A DNA stretch of 21,013 bases from Hungateiclostridiaceae bacterium UBA3922 (GCA_002386045.1 DGEQ01000106.1:15362-36374), one strand, 5' to 3'. Positions 6,857 to 14,375 are shown, numbered from the stretch's first letter. Made by a program: numbers and translations. The notes: generated from the letters alone by a model not told the origin.

Positions 6857-7684
6857 ATGGTGGTTGAACCTATGAGGGCCAGGATGGTGCTGAGCGCATT
6901 GCTCAAATTGAGGAACATAATGATATTGGTTGCTGCGTGGGTGCTGTTGTCACTGCTGAACAGTGCGTCGGTCCTGCCTGCGCTGTTCGGCGTCGAAAAA
7001 CTGCCCGGTGCGCTGGCCTTCACGGGGGGCCTGGCTGTTTATATCGTCTTTGTGATACAGACCCTCCTGAGCAAGGACTTCCACGAGGAATTCAACCGGA
7101 AGGAGAAGTTCAGGAAGATCCGCGAACTGAACCGCCTGGCCAACCGGCTTGCCGGGGAGGCGAAAAGGAACACCAACAATACATATCTGCTCAAGCTGAG
7201 AAAAGTGATGGAGGACAAAAACGACATCTTTGCCTCTTACTCGTCGGGAGAACCCACTTACCTCAAGGAAAAGATCGTCGAGCAGACGCTGAACCTGGTG
7301 ATCGCATACCTGAAGCTGCTGAACAACTTCTGTATAAGGAACCGTGAACTTAGCAGCGTCGATGTCGGCGCCATAACCGCGAGGATAAATGCAAACAACA
7401 GGAAGCTCAGTTTCGCCCGTGATGAGCGCATGGCCGACGACATCAGGAAAGTCATCGAGATGGATACGAGGCTCATCGAAAGGATGAAGGAAGAAAAAAA
7501 GGACCTCGAAAGGATCAGCGCCCGGCTGGACTACATGGAGAGCACGGTGAACATGTTCAAACACCAGATCATGTCCAGGATAGAAAACGAGGAGATGCTC
7601 GAGCAGCTTGAAACGGCGGTCAACGAGGCGGAAGCGCTGGATGCCGTGCTGGATGAGAGGCGCAGGAACAGGCTCCGGATCTGA
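6857..7684 (+). CDS. Two-TM membrane protein with cytoplasmic coiled coil, unknown family
   Basis: I do not recognise this 275-residue protein. Two hydrophobic segments, about 20-40 (IMILVAAWVLLSLL) and 51-71 (ALAFTGGLAVYIVFVIQTLL), form an N-terminal membrane hairpin. The remaining 200 residues are charged and helical, with strong coiled-coil character around 195-265. The short loop and the basic stretch after TM2 (RKEKFRKIRELNR) suggest both ends face the cytoplasm. It begins 100 bp after pspA, on the same strand with no clear terminator between, and its operon is closed by a strong hairpin at 7783. I infer that it is a membrane partner or receptor of the PspA/AAA+ pair. The start is uncertain: ATG 6857 has no good ribosome site, and ATGs at 6872 and 6884 are alternatives. 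Confidence 0.8.
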   Translation: MVVEPMRARMVLSALLKLRNIMILVAAWVLLSLLNSASVLPALFGVEKLPGALAFTGGLAVYIVFVIQTLLSKDFHEEFNRKEKFRKIRELNRLANRLAGEAKRNTNNTYLLKLRKVMEDKNDIFASYSSGEPTYLKEKIVEQTLNLVIAYLKLLNNFCIRNRELSSVDVGAITARINANNRKLSFARDERMADDIRKVIEMDTRLIERMKEEKKDLERISARLDYMESTVNMFKHQIMSRIENEEMLEQLETAVNEAEALDAVLDERRRNRLRI

Positions 7685-7691
7685 GATCCGG
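7675..7691 (+). repeat. Perfect inverted repeat across the stop codon
   Basis: CCGGATCT (7675-7682) and AGATCCGG (7684-7691) flank a single G. As RNA this can fold as a 7 bp stem whose UGA triloop is the stop codon (7682-7684) of the membrane protein gene. No T-tract follows. Confidence 0.5.
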
Positions 7692-7753
7692 ATGCATGGG
7701 CGCAGCGGCGGAACGGCACGGCATAACGGAACGGTGCAGGAAAAACGAAACAA

Positions 7754-7782
7754 GTGACTATTGTGGGACGTACAGGTATAAT
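7754..7782 (+). promoter_or_regulatory. Probable sigma-A promoter of the acpS operon
   Basis: A perfect -10 TATAAT (7777-7782) lies 17 bp after GTGACT (7754-7759), a 4/6 match to the -35. Transcription would start near 7789, inside the left arm of the adjoining hairpin, about 140 nt before acpS. Confidence 0.55.
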
Positions 7783-7833
7783 AACAGGGGACGGGAAACG
7801 GACAGGCGCATTCCCGGCCCCTGTTCCACTTTT
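7783..7833 (+). terminator. Strong hairpin, probable terminator of the AAA+/PspA block
   Basis: AACAGGGG (7783-7790) pairs with CCCCTGTT (7818-7825), and an inner CGGGAA/TTCCCG helix (7792-7797 with 7811-7816) adds six pairs after one A-G mismatch. The tail is only a short T run (7830-7833) after CCAC, so efficiency is uncertain. The rest of 7685-7928 holds two GGAACGG copies (7710, 7728) and no further gene. Confidence 0.6.
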
Positions 7834-7928
7834 CATGCCGGAAGAACTGTGATATGTTGTCAATAGGTATTCAAACAGCAGAGCGGTCCTGAACGAAACC
7901 GGGGAAAAGGAGCTGTGAAGATAACGAT

Positions 7929-8315
7929 ATGGCGGTACGGTGCGGTGTGGATATCATAGAGATCGAAAGGATCAGGAGGTCCCTGGAGGAACTTGGCAGC
8001 TTCAGGGACAGGGTTTTCACCGGGCACGAGATAAGTTGGTGCGAGAGCAGGAACCGGGCCAGGTATGAAAGCTATGCCGCCAGGTTCGCGGCCAAGGAAG
8101 CCGTTCTCAAGGCTCTGGGTACCGGGCTGGCGGACGGCATCGAATGGAAGGACATCGAGATCAGGAACGATGAAAAGGGAAAACCCGAAGTGGTCCTGGC
8201 CGGAAGAGCACTTGAGATCTACAGGGCCATGGGGGCACGATCCATCGATATAAGCCTGTCGCACTGCGGCAGCCATGCCGTGGCTTTTGTGGTGATAGAG
8301 CAAAAAGTTGACTGA
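7929..8315 (+). CDS. acpS: Holo-[acyl-carrier-protein] synthase
   Basis: AcpS transfers the 4'-phosphopantetheine arm of CoA to a serine of apo-ACP, activating it for fatty acid synthesis in the cytoplasm. The 128-residue protein has both family signatures: GVDIIEIERIR with the Mg-binding Asp8, and RFAAKEAVLKALGTG with the catalytic Glu of the A-K-E triad near residue 58, then the C-terminal ISLSHCGSHAVAFV. Length is typical. The nearest Shine-Dalgarno (AAAGGAG, 7906-7912) is 16 nt from the ATG, which is long, but no better in-frame start exists nearby. It leads a unit with the nuclease gene, whose start is 25 bp after its stop. Confidence 0.95.
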   Translation: MAVRCGVDIIEIERIRRSLEELGSFRDRVFTGHEISWCESRNRARYESYAARFAAKEAVLKALGTGLADGIEWKDIEIRNDEKGKPEVVLAGRALEIYRAMGARSIDISLSHCGSHAVAFVVIEQKVD

Positions 8316-8340
8316 AAATCCTAGTGTGAGGGGGATCGGG

Positions 8341-9444
8341 ATGAAAGTCAGGTTTCTGCAGTTCGGAGACCTGCATATGGATGCTCCGTTCAGGTCGCTT
8401 TCAGGTATGGAGGGCAGGCCTTCACAAAGGAGGCTCGACCTGAAAAAGGCACTGGCGCGGCTGATAGACCTGGCGATCAGTGAAAAAGCCGACCTGGTGC
8501 TCGTCTGCGGGGATCTCTATGAGCACGGATATACGGGGAAGAGCTCGATCCACTACATCTGCAGCCAGTTTGCCAGGCTTGGGGACACGCCTGTGCTTAT
8601 CGTTCCCGGCAACCATGACCCGAAACTGCCCGGATCCTATTACGAGGAACACCAATGGCCGTCCAATGTCCATATACTCGGGAACGGAGATGTTTTCGAA
8701 CACGCGGGGACAGGCACGCTGGTCCATGGCGGACCTGACGGAGGACCGGTCGACTCGTCCCGTATAAACATACTCATGCACCACGGTACGTTGGACATGC
8801 CTTTCGATCCGGACGCTTTCCAGCCGATATCGGGCGCGGATACGGCGGAAAAAGGCTTTGATTACTGTGCGCTGGGCCATTTCCACTCAAGGATCACGGC
8901 AGGCGGAGCGCGGGGGATATTCTACAACGCGGGCAGCCCGGAACCGTTGGGTTTCGACGAACCGGGCGACCACGGGGCTTTCATCACGGAGATAGTGAAG
9001 GGACCCGGCGGGAAAGGATCGGTCCGTGCCGAATTCGTCTCCGTATGTGCCAGGCGCTATATCGAACTGTCAGTAGATGTGAGCGGCTGCCTCAGCAGCG
9101 AACAGGCTGCGGACATCGTTGCCGCGGAAATCGGCAGGGCGGGCGGGACATCCGACCTTTACAGGGTGACGCTCACGGGTCGCATGCCTCCCGGCGTGCG
9201 GACAGATACTGACGAGATTTACGAAAGGCTGAAAAACGCGGCGTTCTACCTTAAGATAACCGACAGGACCCGGCCGGACCATGACCTGGAAGCGATCTCG
9301 CGTGAAAGAGGGCTGAGGGGCCTGTTTACAAGGAAGATGCTGGAGCGGGCATCCGCTGCCGGCGACGAGGAGACCGAGGCACTGGTGATGAAGGCGCTTT
9401 ATTACGGCCTTGATGCCATAGACGAGGGAAAGGTATGCATATAG
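8341..9444 (+). CDS. yhaO: SbcD/Mre11-like metallophosphoesterase, YhaO family
   Basis: The 367-residue protein has the calcineurin-like metallophosphoesterase motifs of SbcD/Mre11 nucleases in order: GDLH (Asp10, His12), GDLYE (Asp58), GNHD (90-93), MHHGTLD, and GHFH (179-182). These hold the dinuclear metal centre. The C-terminal third (about 240-367) is a family-specific region, possibly the capping or ATPase-binding part. I choose ATG 8341 because GAGGGGGA lies about 6 nt upstream; a TTG at 8308 would overlap acpS and has no support. Its stop overlaps the next gene by 10 bp, an SMC-like ATPase, so the two probably form an SbcCD-like complex (the YhaO-YhaN pair of B. subtilis) acting on DNA ends. 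Its substrate is not known from sequence. Confidence 0.88.
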   Translation: MKVRFLQFGDLHMDAPFRSLSGMEGRPSQRRLDLKKALARLIDLAISEKADLVLVCGDLYEHGYTGKSSIHYICSQFARLGDTPVLIVPGNHDPKLPGSYYEEHQWPSNVHILGNGDVFEHAGTGTLVHGGPDGGPVDSSRINILMHHGTLDMPFDPDAFQPISGADTAEKGFDYCALGHFHSRITAGGARGIFYNAGSPEPLGFDEPGDHGAFITEIVKGPGGKGSVRAEFVSVCARRYIELSVDVSGCLSSEQAADIVAAEIGRAGGTSDLYRVTLTGRMPPGVRTDTDEIYERLKNAAFYLKITDRTRPDHDLEAISRERGLRGLFTRKMLERASAAGDEETEALVMKALYYGLDAIDEGKVCI

Positions 9445-11516
9445 ACGGTATCGAGATCAAGGGGTTCGGAAAACTGAAAAACCTTACGCTTTCATTCGGC
9501 AAAGGGATGAACGTGATATATGGTCCGAACGAGGCCGGGAAATCGACGCTGCAGTCCTTCATCACCGCAATGTTTTATGGGCTGAAAGGCGGGAGGAGTT
9601 CGGCTGCAGGCCTGCCTTCGCCCCAGAAGAGATTCATGCCCTGGGACGGGCCGCCGTACGGCGGTGCGATAACGTACACGCTGGACAATGGCGATTCTTT
9701 CAGGCTGGAGCGGGATTTTTCACGCAACACCACTGCCGTGTATGACGCCAGCTATAATGACATAACCGCCTCCTTCGGCCATGGCAGGGACAGGCAGCCG
9801 CTGGTGGGGGAAACACACCTCGGGATGGACGAGGCGACATTTGAAAACACGGTATTCATCAGGCAGAGGGAAATAAGGCTTGACAGCGGCAGTTCGTCAG
9901 CGCTGGCGGCCAGGCTCGTGAACATGGGCAGCCCCGATCCCGACGGCATGGTTTTCCAGAGAGCCGAAGCCGCGCTGACCGATGCCCTCAAAAACAGGGT
10001 CGGGACTGAAAGAACGAGGGTGCAGCCGCTGGACAGGCTCAAGTCTGAACTGGACAGGCTCAGGGCCGAGCACAGGTCGCTTACGGAAAGGCAGAAGGAA
10101 AAAGAGAAGCTGCTGGGCGAACTGTCGGAAATAAAGGCGAAGCTTGGACGGCTCGATGCTCGGGAGCGGCTGCTTGAGAAAATCGGTGAGCTTATAGAAA
10201 CGCGGAAGAAAATAGATGACGGCATGAAGAAGGAAGCCAGGCTCAGCGAAACGGCCAGGCAGCTTGCGGAGATCGAAGCAGCGCTTGAAGGGCCGTATCC
10301 TGCCGGCGGTCCCGGGGAAGAACGAGACGGCGGCAGAAAGGGAGCAGGGAGGGCTCCGACCGGCAGGGAGCGGCGGACGGGGCCGTTGTCCGGGAACGTG
10401 TTCAGGACGCTCCTGCTGATCTTGTGCGCTGCAGCGGCCCTGGTTTCGGGTGTGCTTTTGTTCGTCCCTGCCGGCAGCATTTTTGGTACGATACGCATAC
10501 CGCAGTACGTTTTCGCCGCCGTGATGCCCATATGTGTCCTGGTTGGCGTGATACTGCTCAGGGATATGTCAGTTGAGCGGAAACACAGCAGTATGGCCGC
10601 GGATACCGGTGAAAAGTCGGCGGTCCTTGAAGCGGCAAGGCGCAACCTGCTTGCAGGGGCATCCGCGATCTGCGGGATAAATGCCGGGAGCGCTTCAGAC
10701 GTCAATGCGGCTCTTGATGACATCCGGACCGGGCTTGAAAGGCTGAGCCGCCGGCTGCAGGAAGGGCTCGATGAGGTCAACGCCGAAGCTGCGGCCGGGA
10801 ATGTATCGCTGCCCGGGCTTTTTTCACAGCATGAACTCGATGAACTGGTATATGATTCCGATATAGAATGGCTCGGAGAAACATGGCGGTCTGAAAGGGA
10901 AAGCCTGCGACGCCAGATCCTCGATACGGCACTGAGGGAGAAATACTGTGAAGGCCAGCTTGACGATGACAGGGGGCAGGCTGACAGGATGCAGCAGGTC
11001 GAAGAAGAGATGGCCGCAGTGAAGGAAAAGACAGATGAACTCGAGAACACCGGCAAAGCCCTGAAGCTGGCCCTTGAAGTGCTCACTGAAGCCGCGGGGG
11101 AGATACGGCTCAGCAGTGCGCCGGAACTTAACAGCCGCATGAGCGTCATAATATCGGGGCTTACCGGCGGAAGGTATACCGACCTCAGGGGAGACGACAG
11201 GCTCCTCCTAAAGGCGGCCGACCCGCAGGCAGGGGATGTGAGGAACGTTTCGGTCCTGAGCAGCGGGACCGCGGACCAGATGTACCTTGCACTGAGGCTT
11301 GCGACAGCCGGTATGCTGACATCAGGCGGTGAAAGCCTGCCATTGGTCATGGACGAGGTTTTTTCGCAGTTTGATGACAAACGGACCGAACTTGCGCTAA
11401 AATACTTATATAGAGAGCACAGGAACAGGCAGATACTGCTGTTTACCTGCAAGATGCGCGAAGTCGAACTGGCCAGGGAAATTTACGGAAACGAAATGTA
11501 TTTTGTGGAGTTGTGA
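9435..11516 (+). CDS. yhaN: YhaN-like SMC/Rad50-type ATPase with internal membrane hairpin
   Basis: The 693-residue protein is a split-head ABC ATPase of the Rad50/SbcC/YhaN type. It has Walker A GPNEAGKST (30-38), a Q-loop FIRQREI near 141, a coiled-coil arm, a second coiled coil, the ABC signature LSSGTADQMYLALR (about 608-621) and Walker B LPLVMDEVFSQFDD (about 636-649). The middle is unusual: two hydrophobic segments, about 323-345 (TLLLILCAAAALVSGVLLFV) and 357-374 (YVFAAVMPICVLVGVILL), sit where a zinc hook would be, and no CxxC hook is seen. So the arms appear tethered to the membrane. It is shorter than B. subtilis YhaN (about 960 residues). It overlaps yhaO by 10 bp, and the lipoprotein gene starts 2 nt after its stop. 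Confidence 0.85.
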   Translation: MHIDGIEIKGFGKLKNLTLSFGKGMNVIYGPNEAGKSTLQSFITAMFYGLKGGRSSAAGLPSPQKRFMPWDGPPYGGAITYTLDNGDSFRLERDFSRNTTAVYDASYNDITASFGHGRDRQPLVGETHLGMDEATFENTVFIRQREIRLDSGSSSALAARLVNMGSPDPDGMVFQRAEAALTDALKNRVGTERTRVQPLDRLKSELDRLRAEHRSLTERQKEKEKLLGELSEIKAKLGRLDARERLLEKIGELIETRKKIDDGMKKEARLSETARQLAEIEAALEGPYPAGGPGEERDGGRKGAGRAPTGRERRTGPLSGNVFRTLLLILCAAAALVSGVLLFVPAGSIFGTIRIPQYVFAAVMPICVLVGVILLRDMSVERKHSSMAADTGEKSAVLEAARRNLLAGASAICGINAGSASDVNAALDDIRTGLERLSRRLQEGLDEVNAEAAAGNVSLPGLFSQHELDELVYDSDIEWLGETWRSERESLRRQILDTALREKYCEGQLDDDRGQADRMQQVEEEMAAVKEKTDELENTGKALKLALEVLTEAAGEIRLSSAPELNSRMSVIISGLTGGRYTDLRGDDRLLLKAADPQAGDVRNVSVLSSGTADQMYLALRLATAGMLTSGGESLPLVMDEVFSQFDDKRTELALKYLYREHRNRQILLFTCKMREVELAREIYGNEMYFVEL

Positions 11517-11517
11517 C

Positions 11518-12561
11518 ATGAAACCGTCATACGGAAGAAAAAGAATCGGCAAAGCAGTCGTGCTGCTTGTTACGATGGTACTCTTCTCCATGCTGACCGG
11601 CGGGTGCGGGAACAGGGCCATGCAGACGGTCCTGGAAGACCGCGGTGACAAGGCCGGCGGGGAGGAGGGGCGGACCATCGAGTATATAGACGGTATACCG
11701 ATGGATGAAAATGCTGCGGTCGTGACCGTAAGCGTGGCAGATGTATACGAGGAGCCTGGCGTCAAGTCACTGCGTGTCACCCAGGTGCTCTGCAACCAGC
11801 CTGTCAGCGTTATCAGGCAAAGCAACGGATGGGCCATGGTGAAGACGATCAGCGGCATCACGGGATGGATCAGGACGAAATTCATCTCTGACGACATATC
11901 CAGTATTTCAGGCAGGTTATACACTTACAGGATAGTTGTGACGAGCAGGGAAAAGACCGTGTATTCCAGGCCGGGCAGCGGCGCCACCATGGTCAATGCA
12001 CACATGGGCACGGAGTTCTATGCGTTCAACAGCAGCGATGACGCCTATGAAGTTTTCCTGCCGGGGAACAGGACCGGCTGGATCAAGGGGAGCGGCATCA
12101 TACGCATCGACCCGCCCAACGGCGAGATACCCGTTACGAATGCCGGCGACTTCGCTTCCACCGCCCTGAGATTCAAGGGGATAAGCTTCATGCTGAACGG
12201 CCTGACTTCCCTGGGCATCGATGCCCCGGGCCTTGTCTACATCTGTGCCCGGATAAACGGGATCGATCTGCCGATAACCCTTGAAGGGCAGATGCATTCA
12301 GGCGTAGAAATACCGCTTGAAAAGGTCCAGGCGGGAGACCTGGTATTCCTTGCTGAAAAGGCCAGCGTACAGGAAACGCCCGGGACCGGCGAAACCGGGG
12401 AAACCGAGGGCGAAGAACTGAAAATAACAAGTGTCGGCATCTGCACCGGGGGCAGCAACTATATCTATGCCGGCCGGAAAACCGGGTATGTAGCCATCGG
12501 TGACCTCTACCGCGAAAACCCGGACGGTATCGCCGTAATGGCACGAAGGATATTCGACTGA
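11518..12561 (+). CDS. Lipoprotein with two SH3b domains and a catalytically dead NlpC/P60 domain
   Basis: The 347-residue protein starts with a lipoprotein signal: KRIGK, a hydrophobic core, and LTGGC with the lipidated Cys30. Two bacterial SH3 domains follow (about 65-125 and 137-197, each ending in GWI), then an NlpC/P60-like fold (about 205-345). Landmarks of that fold are visible: LPITLEGQ, a GDLVF turn (273-277) and VGICTGG (306-312). The catalytic motif D-C-S-G is replaced by D-A-P-G (235-238), and the His that precedes VGI is Ser305, so peptidase activity should be lost. An acidic low-complexity insert lies at 286-300. ATG 11518 with TGGAG 7 nt upstream is the likely start, 1 nt after yhaN. 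It probably binds cell wall outside the membrane; the link to YhaN is inferred. Confidence 0.82.
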   Translation: MKPSYGRKRIGKAVVLLVTMVLFSMLTGGCGNRAMQTVLEDRGDKAGGEEGRTIEYIDGIPMDENAAVVTVSVADVYEEPGVKSLRVTQVLCNQPVSVIRQSNGWAMVKTISGITGWIRTKFISDDISSISGRLYTYRIVVTSREKTVYSRPGSGATMVNAHMGTEFYAFNSSDDAYEVFLPGNRTGWIKGSGIIRIDPPNGEIPVTNAGDFASTALRFKGISFMLNGLTSLGIDAPGLVYICARINGIDLPITLEGQMHSGVEIPLEKVQAGDLVFLAEKASVQETPGTGETGETEGEELKITSVGICTGGSNYIYAGRKTGYVAIGDLYRENPDGIAVMARRIFD

Positions 12562-12644
12562 CCCTTCCTGTCCCGATCGATTCTTTCCGGCATCCATAAG
12601 CTTTCCTGGGATCCGATGACGTAGCTGACTGTCATCCCGCCGAT

Positions 12645-12674
12645 TGAATAATTTCACATGATGTGCAGAAAATA
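12645..12674 (+). promoter_or_regulatory. Possible sigma-G-like promoter of ypeB
   Basis: TGAATA (12645-12650) matches the sigma-F/G -35; GAAAATA (12668-12674), 17 bp later, matches 4 of 7 positions of a CATACTA-type -10. Forespore expression would fit ypeB. No clear sigma-A promoter is present in 12562-12746. Eye inspection only. Confidence 0.4.
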
Positions 12675-12675
12675 A

Positions 12676-12715
12676 GCAGGGCAGGTCCACGGCAAAACAA
12701 CATGGACTTGCCTGC
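12676..12715 (+). other. Leader hairpin upstream of ypeB
   Basis: The arms 12676-12689 and 12703-12715 pair over 13 bp with one bulged G and one G-U, leaving a 13 nt loop. No T-tract follows; the ypeB ribosome site begins 16 nt later. It may be an RNA-stability or regulatory element. Confidence 0.5.
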
Positions 12716-12746
12716 AACAGCAAGATGCGGTGGGGAGGTAATCACG

Positions 12747-14153
12747 GTGGATAAGCGGGAAAGTTTGCCGGACCGGGAAGAACGGCCGTCCAGGGCAAAA
12801 AACCGGAGCATAAAAGTTTATGCACTCCTCTTTGCGCTGTTCGTTGCCGCGGCATCCTGGGGCTATTACCAATACAGGCGGGCGGCGGAACTGAGGCAGG
12901 AACTTGACAGCCAGTACAACAGGGCTTTTTTCGAGATGGTGGGCTACGTGCACAACGTGGAGTCGCTCCTTGCGAAATCCATGGTCAGCACGACCAATGA
13001 GAGGACTGCCATCACTCTCCAGGAGGCCTGGAGACAGGCAGGCCTGGCGCAGACGAACCTGGGGCAGCTGCCGATCTCGCAGCCGGTACTGGCAAGCACG
13101 TTCAAGTTTCTGACACAACTGAGCGACCTGAGCCTTTCGCTGGACAACCAGAATATCAGGGGCAAACCACTGAGCAGCGAGCAGTATGAGATGCTGAAAA
13201 AGCTCCATGATTACTCGGTATCCCTCAACAAGAGCCTTCACCAGCTGCAGGAAGACCTCAATGCCGGCAGGCTGAAATGGGGCGAACTTGCAAGCAAGGG
13301 AACGAAACTGTTCAGCAGGACCAAGCCCGGCGAAATGATGAAAAAGATAGAAGCCGTCGGGGAGAATTTCAAGGATTACCCGACACTGATATACGACGGG
13401 CCTTTCTCCGACCACATGACATCAGGTGAAGCGCGTGGGCTGACAGGAGACGAGATCGACGCCGAAGAGGCAAAAAACAAGGTATCCGAGTTCTTTGGCA
13501 GGGACCGGGTCCTGGAAATCACGGACCTGGGCAAAAACGACCACGGGCAGATCAAAACATTCGATTTCGAAGTGAAGCTCAGGGACGCTCCTGAAGACCA
13601 GTCGGCCTATATCAGCGTGACGCAGAAAGGCGGCCATGTGAACTGGATGATCAACAACAGGCCGGTCAAAGAGGAGAAGCTGGACATGGACAAGGCAAAG
13701 GCCGCCGGGATCAGGTTCCTCAGGGAAAAAGGGTACGACGGCATGGTGGACACCTACTACCTGAAGAACGACAATACCGCGACCATAAACTATGCCTTTA
13801 AACAGGATGATGTGACCATGTACCCCGACCTCATCAAGCTGAAGATAGCCCTCGACAACGGGGAAGTCGTAGGCATGGAGGCCAGGCAGTACCTCCTGAA
13901 CCATACGGAGCGCGATATCCCTGAACCGGCGGTCAGCATGGAAGAGGCCAGGAAAAAGGTGAATGGCAACATGGAGGTCAACAGTTCAGGACTGGCATAC
14001 ATCCCCACGGATTACAGGAAGGAGATCTTCTGCTGGGAATTCAAGGGGAAGCTTGACGACAGGGACTTCATAGTCTACATCAACGCGCTCACCGGTGAGG
14101 AAGAAGACATATTGATGATAGTAAACACGCCCAACGGGATCCTTACTATGTAG
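12747..14153 (+). CDS. ypeB: Germination protein YpeB
   Basis: YpeB is made in the forespore and is needed, with the cortex-lytic enzyme SleB, for cortex breakdown during germination. The 468-residue protein (450 in B. subtilis) has one N-terminal TM segment (about 22-42, YALLFALFVAAASWGYY), a long helical region to about 240, and three C-terminal PepSY-type repeats opening at DAEEAKNKVSEFFG, DMDKAKAAGIRFL and SMEEARKKVNGN. I set the start at GTG 12747 because GGGGAGGT (12732-12739) is 7 nt upstream; a 28-codon in-frame extension to 12663 would run through the leader hairpin. SleB, usually encoded just upstream, is not in the window; the preceding gene is the dead NlpC/P60 lipoprotein. The gene may be transcribed alone from a sigma-G-like promoter. 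Confidence 0.93.
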   Translation: MDKRESLPDREERPSRAKNRSIKVYALLFALFVAAASWGYYQYRRAAELRQELDSQYNRAFFEMVGYVHNVESLLAKSMVSTTNERTAITLQEAWRQAGLAQTNLGQLPISQPVLASTFKFLTQLSDLSLSLDNQNIRGKPLSSEQYEMLKKLHDYSVSLNKSLHQLQEDLNAGRLKWGELASKGTKLFSRTKPGEMMKKIEAVGENFKDYPTLIYDGPFSDHMTSGEARGLTGDEIDAEEAKNKVSEFFGRDRVLEITDLGKNDHGQIKTFDFEVKLRDAPEDQSAYISVTQKGGHVNWMINNRPVKEEKLDMDKAKAAGIRFLREKGYDGMVDTYYLKNDNTATINYAFKQDDVTMYPDLIKLKIALDNGEVVGMEARQYLLNHTERDIPEPAVSMEEARKKVNGNMEVNSSGLAYIPTDYRKEIFCWEFKGKLDDRDFIVYINALTGEEEDILMIVNTPNGILTM

Positions 14154-14206
14154 ATCCGGTACGTTCTCCATCATCAGTGCCGGACCCGGATCACGCCGCA
14201 TGATGC

Positions 14207-14218
14207 GCGGTGCACCGC
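14207..14218. repeat. 12 bp perfect palindrome
   Basis: GCGGTGCACCGC lies in the 233 bp gap between ypeB and the CPBP gene. GATCCGG (14153-14159) and CCGGATC (14186-14192) form a second inverted pair nearby. No T-tract follows either. Apart from these and the promoter and hairpin listed separately, I see nothing else in the gap. Confidence 0.4.
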
Positions 14219-14291
14219 AAAAGCAGCAGTTGCCATGCCCGGGAAAGCCGGCTGCCGGGAAAATGAAAACAGTCAAAGCAGGTGGGACTGT

Positions 14292-14320
14292 TTGCAATTT
14301 TTCATACAAAACTGTAATAT
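14292..14320 (+). promoter_or_regulatory. Sigma-A promoter of the CPBP gene
   Basis: TTGCAA (14292-14297) and TAATAT (14315-14320) are separated by 17 bp. The start would fall near 14327, giving a leader of about 60 nt. Confidence 0.6.
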
Positions 14321-14342
14321 ATATAGGACTGTAGTGACAAAC

Positions 14343-14375
14343 GGGCCGTTCGCAGATGAGAACGGCCCTGCTTTT
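14343..14375 (+). promoter_or_regulatory. Terminator-like hairpin in the CPBP gene leader
   Basis: GGGCCGTTC (14343-14351) pairs perfectly with GAACGGCCC (14360-14368) around an 8 nt loop, followed by TGCTTTT (to 14375) and immediately by the GGAGG ribosome site (14376-14380). It could act as an attenuator, as a terminator of upstream transcripts, or as a 5' stabiliser. Confidence 0.55.

Noticed and set aside
9752..11452. 566-codon open frame on the minus strand
   Set aside because: It lies antisense to the yhaN-like gene, its translation is Ser/Leu-rich low complexity typical of a reverse-strand shadow, and it has no domain or ribosome site.
12663..12746. 28-codon N-terminal extension of ypeB
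   Set aside because: It passes through the leader hairpin; GTG 12747 has a perfectly spaced GGGGAGGT site.
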